From NCBI RefSeq assembly GCF_932526225.1, contig NC_064034.1:18414927-18474926 (forward strand): a DNA stretch of 60,000 bases, in the 5' to 3' direction. The number at the start of each line of letters is the position of its first letter. Positions within the stretch are counted from its first letter, which is position 1. Origin of the DNA: Nematostella vectensis. Taxonomy: Eukaryota; Cnidaria; Anthozoa; Actiniaria; Edwardsiidae. Of the stretch, positions 11,205 through 24,400 are shown piece by piece. The notes beneath the pieces are model-generated. The model was given only the letters and a program-made list of their open reading frames with translations, searched no databases and was not told the DNA's origin. Made by a program: the position numbers and the translations under genes.

Positions 11205-12000
11205 TTGAATGAGCATGTTGACGAAGTACTGTCTAGTTTTGCAGTACCACAGCCTTCAACTCAGACGAGCCAATCTCAACCTGTAGCACACTCTCAACCA
11301 CAACCACTGTCTCAACAACAGCCACAAGTAACAAGAGCTACTACATCAACCACAGGAACCCAACCTAATTCTCAAATTAGCATCAATGTTGCAAGTCTCA
11401 AACTTGGGTCATCTACATTTTGGTTTCTTCCACCAAACATTTCTCAAGTAATTTTATTTGGTAGGAATGGTTCTAGTGTATGTACAACTTCTACTTACCG
11501 TGACTGTTATCGATAGGACAGCAAATTTCCCCCATAGTACTCCATGGACCTCTTTACTTGTCGCAGCTATTGCAAGGGGGAAGCAAACGTATGATACCAC
11601 GACGCAAGGACATGGTAACCCCTACTTCAGTGTAGAATCTGCCAAAAGCCATTTAGCTCCACTACTTGGTTCCCCGAGTGGATCAGCTATACTATAGGAT
11701 AGATTTGACATTTCACTAACATGCACTGACCCTCAAGTACCACAGAGTTCGCTGGCGTTTTACCTTCAGAGGCTAGATCGAGAGCCTAACTTGGCAGCGT
11801 TGGTGATTTGTAATGGAATGACTGTCTGTTTTGTCGCACATCGTGGAAAGCTATACATGATGGACAGCCACCCCCACTCACAATTCGGAGCCATGATCGG
11901 CATGGCTCCAATAGAGACTCGTGAAGAATTTCTTTCTCAGACCAAGCAGCAAATGTCACCCACATACAACGTTTGCTCCCTTACATTCGTTAGATATTGA
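11205..12000 (+). pseudogene. Broken cysteine-protease-like domain
   Basis: A Gln/Ser/Thr-rich linker (11205-11380) leads to SQVILFGRNGSSVCT, which looks like a catalytic-Cys motif. After a frameshift near 11490 come STPWTSLLVAAIARGKQTYD, then (after an in-frame TAG at 11695) LAALVICNGMTVCFV and GKLYMMDSHPHSQFGAMIGM, a plausible His/Asp motif. The arrangement resembles papain-fold deubiquitinase-like domains found in repetitive invertebrate genes (memory, moderate). One frameshift plus one stop make this copy non-functional. Together with the RING-like block it suggests an ancestral protein that both attached and removed ubiquitin (inference). Confidence 0.5.
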
Positions 12001-12255
12001 GACCACAACTCGCACGAGTCAGGATTTCTCGTTCTTCGAGGCGAACGGCATTACGAGTTTACGAAAATGTGTACATAATAAAACAAATCCGAGTACAATT
12101 ATCCACCCTTTGAATCACATTGATACCCTTAGTTAATAAAGTCGTCTAATTTCGAAGTAATTATTGAGTTCTGAGTAGAATCTTGGCAGTATTTGGCTGG
12201 ACTATCCACTAGGCGTCCGCCATCTTTGTTGAATCTAAAATTCCAACCTAGCGCT
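12001..12255. other. AGL 5' flank
   Basis: Stretch between the end of the protease-like remnant and the inverted repeat at 12256. An AATAAA lies near 12076 and could be the old polyadenylation signal of the decayed gene. No other feature seen. Confidence 0.4.
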
Positions 12256-12277
12256 TGCGCAGTCGTTTTGCATACGT
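12256..12277. promoter_or_regulatory. 22-bp inverted repeat, right copy; likely AGL core promoter
   Basis: Exact reverse complement of 7450-7471, lying 35-56 bp before the AGL start codon. It contains ATGCAAA (reverse) and a GCGCTTGCGC NRF-1-like stretch next to it. It is either a promoter element or the terminal inverted repeat of an inserted element that now sits at the AGL promoter. Confidence 0.45.
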
Positions 12278-12311
12278 GAAGACCGCGCGAGGCCTAGGTC
12301 GACAAGCAAAC

Positions 12312-15300
12312 ATGGCGGCCCAAGTTAGAGTTTTACAGCTAAAGCCTGGCGAAAACCTGGAAAATAAGCTGTTTAGACTGCAGAAAGGTCAGTTAACACA
12401 CGAATGTGTTAATCCCACAGCTTTCAACTTCTCTATAAAATCACGATTAAAGCGATATCTATAGCATAGGCCGTATAAAAGATAGCAGAATTGCGGTCCT
12501 CAAATTCGGAATAAATTGTTTTTTAGGTTGTTGTCAATTTGACAAGTAATTTTGCCCTTGCTCTTTTCACTTTTCTTCCTTCCCTAAAAGGGTTCCTAAA
12601 TTTTTCACAAACATCGGGTGCTTGTTTGATAAAAAAATACTTGCTAGAATGCGTTAGAGCTCTTGTTTATTCAAACATAGTAAAATAGCGAATGTTTAGA
12701 TTTGATGTAGTAAAGTCAACTAAAAAGTCAAAGTCAAATAAAACCTAGAAGAAATGCACATGGACACATTGTACCAAAGAAAGTCTTAAATTGATAATGT
12801 CGATACAACACGTCTTTTTGGCTAGAACAAAACCTCAAAATTTTGATCACACTAGACATGTAATCCCTAGACCCTTGATGCAAAACAACTCCGTCGGGAT
12901 TTATGTTATTAGTATCATTAGTATCAGGATCAGCTACTGGTTCAGTTGTTACATGGTTCTCACTTCTCTTTAAGGATGGATCCTTCACTTTACACTAGCT
13001 GCCAGTCTGCAGCCTTATAGCATCAAGCTTCTGTGTAACCACCCCAAGCCTGGGCAGGCATTCAACAGAACGAATTACCAGGAGTTGGTGTGGACATGCT
13101 CCCAGAAAGGGAAATGTGATAATGGGGATCGGCATGCAGAGATTAAAGTTCACCAGGCAGGCTCATTCCACTTCTATATAACATTTGAAAACTGTGAGAA
13201 GGAAAAGTAAGTAACTTGCAGGACACAGATGGTGTCTTGTTATTGTTAAAGCCGCATTCTCACCAGTTTACTTCCAGAGGTCCGACGGAAACCTCAACTG
13301 TTAAAAGAGTCTATTAAAATCCGAAATATTAAACAGGCCATCCGCTCTAAATTATCAATCACATCCTCAAAGAAACTTTCAATAAACACACTGCTCTCAA
13401 TATATTTTAAAAAAATTGTTCGCATTTTCTGTTAAAAATCATGGGAGATTGTTACGTAATCGACCGGAAGTATACTGGTGACAATGCAGCTTTAATATGA
13501 CTGAAGTGGTCTGCTTGTGACTCACATAGCCTTGCAATTGCTTATGAATTAGATGGAAATGCTTTAGAATTAGATAATTGATGTACTGCAGATATTTTCA
13601 ATTTTTTTTACTTGATTAATTCAGTTTTTTTTGTTTTACAGACACCACATCTTATTGATAAGAAAAAAACTACCAGCAAAACAGAAATGCAAATAAAACA
13701 CTGATTATTATGGGCTCTATATAATTTGGACACTAAGTACAGTCTTAAGGGTCTCTGTAATAACGAGAATTAAATGTAAAATTATCATCCTTTTGAACAC
13801 ATTTCAGGGCATCTTCAGATCAGAAGTGCAGTGGATATTTCACTGTTGACCCCACCTTGCGCATTAATCCCAAGGAAATCCTGCCACTGGACTCTGTGTG
13901 CCTTCAAACAGTCCTGTCCAAGTGCTTGGGTCCTCTATCACAGTGGTCAGCCCGTCTTCAAATCAGTAGAGACTCTGGCTACAATGTCATCCATTTTACG
14001 CCAATCTCAGAACTGGGAAGCTCTCATTCCTCTTATTCCATTGTTGACCAGCTCAAGCTGAATTGCAGATTTGATGAACCAGGGTCCAAGAAAGGAGCCA
14101 CTTTTCCTGAAGTCAAGAAAATTCTCAACAAAATGAAAACAGAATGGAAAATGTTATCAATTGTGGACATTGTCCTGAACCACACAGCAAATGAAACTGA
14201 ATGGTTATGGCAACACCCTGAGTGTTCATATAATTTGTGTAACTCACCTCACTTGAGGCCAGCATTTGTTCTTGACCGGCTTTTGTGGCACTTCACTTGT
14301 GATATAGAAGATGGAAAATACTCTGATAGGGGAATTCCCCCAGAAGTGAATACAGAGCATCAGATTCATTTAATAGGAGAAATATTAAGGTAAAGCTAAT
14401 GAAATCACTCTATGTAAGTTAGTATAAGGTAATCATACAGTTTCAAGTGCAATTCTGGATTAATTTGCGAGTTTTTCAAAAGGTATCATAGTTTGAGCTT
14501 TTTGAAAAACACACATTATTTATTAATAAAATACATAGACATATTAGGAAAGGCAAGTTTTTGTTTGAAACATGGTTAAACAGTGTGCCCTCATAAAAAC
14601 TGGTGTGATTCGTCAACAGGGTGCGCAATTAGTTGTGAAAAAACTTTCGCATCGAAATCCTAATGATTTTCATCCCATTTCTTGCTCAATTCAAGAATTG
14701 CTTTTATCAGAAAAAGTTTTTGAATTGCGCTGGTATTACAACTTTTTGCACTAATGTTACATGAAAATTGCAATCAGAGGCAAGAAATTTGTGCATGTTA
14801 TATTGTTAGACTAAAATGAATAAAACAAAACTTTGACAATAAATTATGTGCTCAAGACCTTCCTTGCAATTTGGGATGGGGCCTAAATTTTGTTACATGA
14901 TTTGTGATTTAAAAAACACATGGTTTTCAAAAGTTTTTTTTTAGAACTGAAGGTTCAAAGCTAATAAAACACTACAATGTTATAAATAATTTGTGATCTT
15001 TGAAAGCATGAGAAATCAGTCAAGACTGGTGTTCAAATTATATTTATATGTGAAATTGTTTGAGCAAAACAAAAACTTTGTACAGGTATACATGTAATAA
15101 GCCTTCAATGATAAGCTTGCAAGTTCAATATTGTGAAAAGTTTAATGGATTTTTTTTAAATATAGGATATTCATGTTATTTTTACATAGTAAGTATTTTA
15201 GAAAAACTGAAAATGAATGCTTAATAATCAATGCTTGTCCATATCAAGTCTACTTATTGTATTGAACCAAATTTAGGAATGAGCTTATTCCAAGCCTGAA

Positions 15301-15495
15301 GTTGTGGGAATTCTTCTGTGTGGATATTGAGAAGACCATACAAAAGTTCAAGACTACCGTCGTCAAGCCACACCAAAAGATACCACCTCACCAACTGATG
15401 CCGAAAGAACTGTGTGTCAGACCAAACCCTGCATACAGACGTAACTCAGCTTTGGTTGATCTTGACCTGGCAGTAAAGCTGTTCAATGTCCACAG
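12312..15495 (+). CDS. AGL: AGL exons 1-4
   Basis: Exon 1 is 12312-12387, exon 2 12975-13206, exon 3 13808-14389, exon 4 15277-15495. Phases close exactly (76, 232, 582 and 219 nt). Exon 1 encodes [20 protein letters not shown]. Exon 2 gives the N-terminal beta domain. Exon 3, the largest exon, starts the glucanotransferase barrel ([50 protein letters not shown]). Exon 4 encodes [20 protein letters not shown]. Intron 4, after exon 4, carries the gypsy insertion. Confidence 0.93.
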
Positions 15496-18400
15496 GTACT
15501 GCAGTAAATAATTTATCCGCTCATCATAAAAAAAAATATCCATCATTCAGGGTGATGCGTGCTACCTTGGCCACCAAGAAATGTTGAAGGAACTTTACCA
15601 ATACAAATGTGAATCTAAGTCCAAATCAAAGTCTGGCTGACACTTAATACACATACACAAAGATTGGTCCAACTTTAAATTAGCTCCCCTTCTGAACCAC
15701 AAAATAATAAAAAAGTATCCCCTTTCCAAATAAGTCTTAATTGTGAGATAAGAGCCCCTGTAATAAAAGGTGTTTACTTCAAAATTCGGTTGTTTTTTTA
15801 CAATAAAGCTCTACAAAATCAAATCTACCGAGTGAAAAAAACTACAACATAAGACAACGAGGAGCCCTATGCTCGGGGGGCCCATAAGATAAGTAAGGGG
15901 CCACAGGGGGCCCAAAACAAATAATATTATAACATCTCCCTTCTCAACAAAGTGTTAGGTTAAGTGTTCAATAAATGTTCTTAACAATGTTCAATAAGTC
16001 TTTGTGGTTTTTTGATAACCCTGCCAGATGCTGTGCTCATCGGTGTCGTCTCGTGTTGCCTCTCAGAAGACTTTGGTGGTGTAGGCGATGCTGTCACATT
16101 ATTGCTTAACTGTGTGGGGTTGTTGGTACTTTCTGGTGGTAGTTGAGGAATGGCTGGTATAACAAAAGGACTTGTGCTCATCGATTGATCATTAGGTGTT
16201 GAAATGATTTGTCGTCGATTTCTCCTGAAGACACGCCCACGCTCATCTCCTAATAAGTACGATCGGGGCAATACTTCTGCTTTCCTCCACTCAGCCTCCC
16301 GGTTTGGACGGATACGCACCTTATCTCCAACTTGTAAAGGAGGGAGATCATGACTATGACTATCATAATACTTTTTTGAAACACTCTGACGATGTTTCAA
16401 TGTCTTCACAACTTGATTTGGGTCAACAGGCTGAGGCAGTAGCAAACGTCGATGAGTCGGTAGTTGGGTACGTGTTCTCCTACTCATTAGCAGCTGAGCT
16501 GGAGACACACCTAAGTCATCAAAGGGTGTATTCCTGTATTTGAGTAATCCTTCAAAAGGATCTTTGTTGTCAGCAGCCGCTTTCTTTAAAATCCGTTTTG
16601 CGGTCTGAACTGCTTTCTCGGCAGCTCCATTTGATTGTGGATACTCTGGAGAGCTTGTGGTGTGACGGAAACCCCACTCATCTGCAAACTTTTTGAACTC
16701 ATGTGAACTATTAAAAAGGTTTCTAGTGTTACTGTACTGGGAGCCATTGTCGCTCAGAACTTCCACCGGGATCCCAAACCTTGCAAAAATCTTCTTTAAG
16801 TTATTGATAACACAATTAGCAGTGGTTTGGCGTAACAACTCAATCTCAAAGTACTTTGAATACAAATCGGTAACAAGCAAATAGGAATGTCCGGCATATT
16901 CAAAGATGTCAGTACTGATCACTTGCCAAGGCAATCCAGGAACCTCACGTGGTAGTAGGGTCTCTCTTGGCTGTTGGTTTCGGAAGGCATTACATATGGA
17001 GCAGGAACTAATCTTGTCTTTGATCTGTGCAGTCATTGAGGGCCAGAAAACATATTCTCTTGCAAAACTGAGACTTTTGTTCTCACCCATGTGTGCGCCA
17101 TGAATTTCTTCTAGCACCTCTGCCCTCAACGATCTCGGGACAATGATTCTGTCTGCTTTGAATAACAAACCATCTTCTACGCTAAGTTCCTCTCTAAAAC
17201 TCCAGTATTCTCTCGCTAGCTCATCAAGTTGATGTTTTTCTGCTGGCCAACCTTTAACGACATATTCCATGACCACTTGAGAGGTAACATCGCAGTTTGA
17301 TGCTTCCTTGAATTTTTGCAAAGTGCTTGAATCTACACCAAGACTGTCAATTAAGTTGATTCCAATCATCTCTTCTGGTTCACTAACTGGTTTAGTGTCA
17401 CTAACTGGGGCTCTGCTTAAGCAATCTGAGATGAATTGTTTCTTTCCTGGCACATAACGAACATCAAGGTCATACTTTGTCAGCTTTAACAACATCCTCT
17501 GCAATCTCGGTGGTGCTTCATTCAAGGGCTTTTTGAAGATGGCTTCTAGTGGTTTGTGGTCGGTTTCAACTACAACACGACGTCCATAAACATAAGTATG
17601 GAACTTTTCAGTTCCCCAGACAATTGCCAGAAGCTCTCGCTCGATGTTGGCGTACCTTGTCTCAGCAGGTGATAGTGTTTTTGAGCCAAATGCTACAGGT
17701 CTTTCGTCCTGCAGAATCACAGCACCTAATCCCGTGCCACTTGCATCAACATTAAGCACTGTCTCTTTGGTGTTGTCAAAATAGGCTAAAACTGGCGCTG
17801 AGGTAATGACTGCTTTGAGCTTGTCAAATGCATGCTGTTGAGGTGTCTCCCATACGAATGCGGTATCATTCCTTGTTAGCTGCGAGATAGGGCCCTGGAG
17901 ATCAGCTTTATGTTCAATAAATTTATCCAGATAGTTTACAGTTCCTAGGAAACGTAGTATGCCATCTTTATCGGTCGGGGCAGGCATCTCGTTGATAGCT
18001 CTTACCTTTTCAGGATCAGGCTTTAAACCGTCTGCAGTAAATAGGTGTCCAACGTAGCTGACTTCAGGAACTCGAAGTTTGGCTTTACGTGGATTGAACT
18101 TTAGACCTATCTCACGGCTCCTCTTCAATACTGCAATCATCTTGTGATCTAGCTCACATTGATTTCCACCATGTATCAAAAAGTCGTCAACGATTATTTC
18201 TACTGGTACTCCTGCGAAGAGTCGGTCCATCTCTCGTTGGTAAATCTCGGGCGCGGAACTTATGCCGAATGGGAGCCGCAGGAATCTGTATCGACCCCAG
18301 GGGGTATTGAAAGTCAGGAGCTTCGAGCTTTCTTCGTCTACTGGTAGTTGCCAAAAACCGCTGCATGCATCCAACGTTGAGAATATTCCAGCACCGGTGA

Positions 18401-21400
18401 GTTTGTTGGCAACCTGTTCCACTGTGGCCATCGGATAATGGGGTCTCTTGAGGGCTCTATTGAGGTCACGTGGGTCTATACATATTCTGATGTTGTCTTT
18501 GGTTGGTGGGCTTTTCTTTTCTTTGCCTTTTCGTTTATCGATTACTAACATCGAAGAGACCCAAGGGGTATGTTCTTCTTCTTTAACAATGATCCCATCT
18601 TCTTCCATCTCTCTCAGCTTCTGTTGAGTTGGGTCTAACATGGATACTGGGATCTTTCTGGGTGCGTGTATAACTGGAGTTACTGCAGAGTCTACCTCTA
18701 GGTGTACTTTGTTGGGTAACATTCCCGGTTTGTTACTGAAGCAATCAAGGTAATCTTTCAGAACAGGGTCACTTGTGAGGGTTGTGGTACTTTTGCTTTG
18801 TTCTCTGGACAAGTCGATGTTTGATGTTTGTGCTGATGGTGAATCTAGCAATGTGAGATCCATGAACTGTAGGACTTCAAGATCAAGGCAAGCCTCACAA
18901 CTTAGTAGTGGGGTGAACTCTCCATCAACTACAAGATATAACAGATCTATCTTTCGATCTTTGTACTGTGTTGGAAGGCGGACACATCCTTTAGGGTAGA
19001 TGGGCTTAGTCGCAAGCCAGCCCTTCAAAGGCTGGTGTACACGTTTCAACGGCTTGTTGGTGATGCTCTTGTACAAGTTGTAGGGGATGACAGTAGCCTC
19101 CGCACCCGTGTCTGCTTTCAGTTTGACCTCTTTTCCTGCTATCATGACTTTTATCAGGCTCTTTTTGGGTTGCTGGTTCTGTAACACGCTTCCGACTTCA
19201 ATGGATCCAAAGTATGTGTGGGTTTCGTTGCTGTCACTTGAGTCATACTCCTGTTCCACCACATGCACTTCTGGATCTTTTTTCTGTTTGTTTTTACACA
19301 TCTTTGCAAAATGGCCTGTTTTGCTACAAATCTTGCAATTCCTTTTAAAGGCTGGGCATCGTGTTGGGTGTGCAAATGAATGGCGATATCCACAGAACTT
19401 ACAAGACGGCTGTTCTTTCTTAACTTGGACTGGTTGTACAGACACTGTTTTACTTGGGACTACTGTCTGTGGAACAAACTTATACTTCTGCAGCTCAGTC
19501 GCCTCATAAGTTCTGCAGTAATCATGCGCGGTTTGTAGGGTAAGGTCTGGCTTTTTCAACAACTCCCCTCGCAATTCATCGCTGGTTACTCCCCCCACAA
19601 TACGGTCTCGTATCAATGAATCTCTAAGTGCTCCAAAGTCACAGTTTAATGAAAGCCGTTTTAGCTCACTAACAAAGTTGTCAATTCGTTCACCCTCCTT
19701 TTGGTTTCTAAGATTGAAGAGCAGTCGCTCATAAATGACATTCTTAGCTCCTCGACAAAGTTCATGGAACTTTCGGCACACATCACCATAAGATTCATTA
19801 CTCTCGCCTGCAGTATACACAAAGTGGCTATACTCTTCAATTGCACTCGGTCCAGCACAGTTAAGTAACAAATTAACTTTTAACTTATCTCCCTTGTCGT
19901 CCTTTCCTTTTGCAACCAAGTAAATTTCGAACTGCATTAGGAACTTTCTCCAATTTTCTGATGCATTCGCATCCAACACCAAAGGTCCCGGAGCTCGATG
20001 ATACATTTCCCCACTTTCGGCCATCGTTTCCTTGTTTTGTCGACTTTTCTTTAACAATTAATATTCTCCAGTGGTTAACCTCTTCTGACACCATGTAATA
20101 AAAGGTGTTTACTTCAAAATTCGGTTGTTTTTTTACAATAAAGCTCTACAAAATCAAATCTACCGAGTGAAAAAAACTACAACATAAGACTATGCTCGGG
20201 GGGCCCATAAGATAAGTAAGGGGCCACAGGGGGCCCAAAACAAATAATATTATAACAGCCCCCCTTTGAAGAAAATAAATGCCCCCATCAGTACTAAAAA
20301 TATTACATGATTATTTATGGCAAATCAACCTTTACAGTAACTTCCTGCTGTGAATTTTCTTACCTTAACTCCCTCTTTTAAAAGAACCTGGGTATGTGCA
20401 GTAACAGAATGACGAATATCCTGGGCTAACATAAAAAGGGAGAAATATAAGAGACTCACTTGTTAGCTCCACACTGTAAGTTGGTGGGGCTTATGTACCT
20501 GTGTGCTATACTCTTTTTTACTGAGCTCATGTTCCTGTTTTTATCATGTTTTTATCAGGTCTGGTGCTGCAAATGAGAAGGAACACTTTCAGAAATGCTG
20601 TGACGCCTTAAAGGAGCATCTGATCGCGTTGAATAAAGATATCAGATTCAATGAGATGCAAGGCCACATTAATGCTGCCATTGGCAACATCCAAGCAACA
20701 ATGAGATATGAACGCTTGGCAGGTCATGGCCCCAAATACCCTGTTGTCTCTAGACGATACCCACTTGTCTGCAGGTAAACTAAAATTTTTTATATGATTT
20801 ATTAAGGGACTGACCATTTGGTATCTGATGGAAAGGTTTCAGATATACAGTTCAGTATTTTGTGACAGCCAGTTTGTGTGCTTGTTTTTTATTTATCTTG
20901 GGAGCATTGAACCTTTAAGGCAAGGATTGCTCTAAATGTTTTTTAGGGTGATTTTGGTAAATGACCCTGTAGATACATGTCAAATGTTGCCTAATCTAAA
21001 CATCCAAGTAAGTAACTCAATTGTCTTTGACCAATGTTTTAAAGACCTTCTCAAGGCTGACTGCATAATAGAACATAATTTCAAGGGGGAGGGGGCCTGT
21101 TGCAGAGTGCTGGTTACCTAAGTTACCTGTTTTAATGTGGGAATTGAGTAGGGTGGAATAGCTTGAGGTGTGTTCTTATCGAAATGTGACAAACCATAGG
21201 TGTTGTTTTAACCTGATACCTGTTCCATTATATATTTGTTTTGCACTACCAACCTTTAAATTGTACTTTAGGTATTTTACCATGCCTGGTCCAGACCTTA
21301 CCTTGAAAGAAGAGGAGCAGCTGATGGATTCCCAAAAAGGGCGTCACTGTATGGCGCATCAAGGCTGGATCATGGGCGGAGATCCCCTCAAGGACTTCGC

Positions 21401-24400
21401 CGCACCAGGGTCTGATGTCTACCTCAGGCGTGAGGTGATACCATGGGGAGACAGTGTCAAGCTTCGATATGGCCGCAAGCCTGAGGATGTCCCATTCTTG
21501 TGGAATCACATGAAGGAATATGCAAAGAGCTGTGCAAGGTACGCCTAAATCACTTAGAAAACATCTGTGATTATTTTCGCTTTATACTGTGACAAAGAGA
21601 CTGAAGTACTTTTTGGTATTTGACAACAATGATAAACAAATTACTTAACTTGCAAAATTATCCCAGCATATAGACCTCATATTTTAAATGTGCTTGATGC
21701 AATTGTTCATTTGCAGAAAGTGTTATCTTGACAGTTATATTTTTGTTCTGTTTTCTGCTAACAATACAAATAGAAGACAGTGAATACTGTCTGACACATG
21801 TTTTGTGTGTTTTAGTATGTTTGATGGTCTGCGGCTAGACAATTGCCATAGCACACCCCTACATGTTGCTGAGGTTAGTCAACAACTACAGTAGTAAGCA
21901 TTGGAGAATCCAAGGCTGGTTCCTTAGGATCAATAGAACCACCTTTTTTTTGTCCTTAGACAGACAGCTGAAAATCCTTCTTTGATATGTATTTTCTCTG
22001 GCCCCTCATTAGTCCCATTGGTTTGTACCTAAGATTCAAGAGGGTGAAAAACGTCCACTAAAAAGTTTTATTATGGCCAGTTTTCTAGAAAAGCATTCAT
22101 TCATTTGTTTTCTTGTTTGAAGAGTTTTGTCTCTTCTGAGTTTTGATTTCTGAGTGAGGTCCTGTTACCCTTAGCACATCGTCTTCCTTTCCCCACCACC
22201 AGTTAATTCCTTGTCAACAGTAGCATTTTGCTGTTAAGTCTTCTGCTTTCTCAGTACATGCTAGATGCTGCACGGGAAGAGAATCCCGAGCTGTATGTTG
22301 TCGCTGAGCTGTTCACGGGATCTGAGGCTGTTGACAATGTGTTTGTGAACAGACTGGGCATCACGTCTCTCATAAGAGGTTAGGCTCGCTTGGGTCACTT
22401 AGACTGCTTACCCTTTACAGTAGATCTGCATCATATGATACATTGGAAACGCACAGGGTACCTGAAATAATGTATGATCTTAAGATTGCCTTATAAAAAA
22501 AGCTTAGGATCTGCATTTTATAAAAAAAGAAGTAGCAAAAAATATTTATTGCTGTTTATTGCTAAACGTATCTTGTTTACGGCCAATTGAAGTGCTACAA
22601 CAAAATCAGGGATGAAATAGAGCTGTGTGTTTATTCATTTGCAGAGGCCATGTCAGCCCATGATGCTCATGAGGAGGGCCGGCTCACCTATCGATATGGT
22701 GGAGAACCTGTTGGCGCCTTTATGGACCCCTTAGCTACCAAGCCATTTGTGCCAGGCATTGCGCACGCCTTGTACATGGACGTCACCCACGACAATGAGA
22801 ACCCATTCTTGGTAAGCAGGCCTCAACATCTTTATCACTTATTGGAAACACATCTTTTAGACTGTATATGATGTGTGTCTTTATCACTTATTGGAAAACA
22901 CAACTTTTTAGACTGTATATGATGTGTGTTTGCTACAAAGTAATGTATAGAAGATGGCTTTTCTGTCTAGTATTGTCCTAGCTATGGACACTCTATTTTG
23001 ATCTTTATGGTATATGGGTATGAACTTTGACACTCCTGCCTGTTTTGCAGCAGTTACATGTCGCATTTGTTGGTTCATTTAATCTTGAAATATTGTAGCT
23101 GTTATCTGTGTTTTCTGTACTTTCGTTCTTTCGTGAGCTGTCACGTGCTTTCTGTAGGTTCATTCAGTCTTGAACCTGTTACATGTGCCTTCGGTAGGTT
23201 CATTCAGTCTTGAACCTGTTACATGTGCCTTCGGTAGGTTCATTCAGTCTTGAACCTGTTACATGTGCTTGGTTCTTTCAATCCTGAAAATCTTACTGTG
23301 TTTTCTATAGGTTCGTTCAGTGTATGATGCTCTTGCAAGCTCTGCACTGGTTGCCATGGCTTGCTGTGCCACTGGGAGCAGTCGAGGTTACGATGAGCTG
23401 GTGCCGCATCAGGTTAGTCAGGCCCGTACCTGGGGGGGGTTCAGGGGGTGCGAATGCAACCCCCCACAACGGCCAAAAGTCCTTTTTTTGGTTCTCAATA
23501 GACGTGTTATTTGTAGACAAAATTAAAAATCATAAGCTCTGGTATGTAGTCAAATCCGATATTAAACGTCCCGTGGAAATACTGCAAAGGCATGCTGCAA
23601 AAATACTTTTTTTCTTTCGGAGGTGGTTCCTCCCCTCCCCTCCAGTAAAATAAGGTCCACTTTTTCGGATTTCGCACCCCCTGTTAGTGCTAGCCAGAGA
23701 TATATATGATCTGACCAGATATTTGTGCTCTACTGTAGTATTTTCCCTGGTGCTGTAGTACAAACATGATTTTTACTTACATTCCCCAGGTTCATGTTGT
23801 GGAAGAAAAGAGACTATACATGTCTGCAGAAAGTAAAAAAAACAAAGCTCCCCAGAAGGGCATGTTGTCTGCGGATGCGGGCATTATGACGACAAAAAGG
23901 GCAATCAATGAGTTGCATCGAAGATTAGGGGAAGAGGGATATTCACAGGTAAAGAGGGCAAAAGAATACATTTCCATCTGCTGATTTGCGGAAGCTAATG
24001 CAATATTTTCGATTGGATATGGTAAACGAAGTATTAGAATTTGTTTTAGATGGTTATTTCGAGAATTTAACACACTTTGTGCCTTCCAAAATTAAATGAA
24101 AACAATAACAAAGGTGTGTGTCAAGGTGTGGCTAAGTATGGAGCAATCAGGCAAAAAGGGCAATCAATGAGTTGCATCGAAGATTAGGGGAAGAGGGGTA
24201 TTAACAGGTAAAGAGGGAAAAAGAATCCATTTCCATCTGCTGATTTGCGGAAGCTAATGCAATATCTTCGATTGAATATGGTAAACGAAGTATTAGAATT
24301 TGTTTTAGAAGGTTATTTCGAGAATTTAACACACTTTGTGCCTTCCAACATTAAATGAAAACAATAACAAAGGTGTGAGTGTCAAGGTGTGGCTATCAAT

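Larger units (their letters stand above)
15759..20257 (-). mobile_element. Ty3/gypsy LTR retrotransposon, near intact, antisense in AGL intron 4
   Basis: Complete element of about 4.5 kb. The minus-strand 5' LTR is 20094-20257 and the 3' LTR 15759-15934. Both start TG and end CA (as TG...CA on the plus strand). A 5-bp direct repeat gcccc flanks it (15754-15758 and 20258-20262). A primer-binding site begins TGGTGTCAGAAGAGG next to the 5' LTR, plausibly matching a leucine tRNA 3' end (memory). A purine tract (GAGAAGGGAGA) adjoins the 3' LTR. A single uninterrupted gag-pol frame fills the interior. There is no envelope gene. Its intact state, near-identical LTRs and clean target duplication point to a recent insertion. 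Confidence 0.93.

Noticed and set aside
16304-19509. Plus-strand open frames across the gypsy element
   Set aside because: Shadows of the antisense gag-pol frame.
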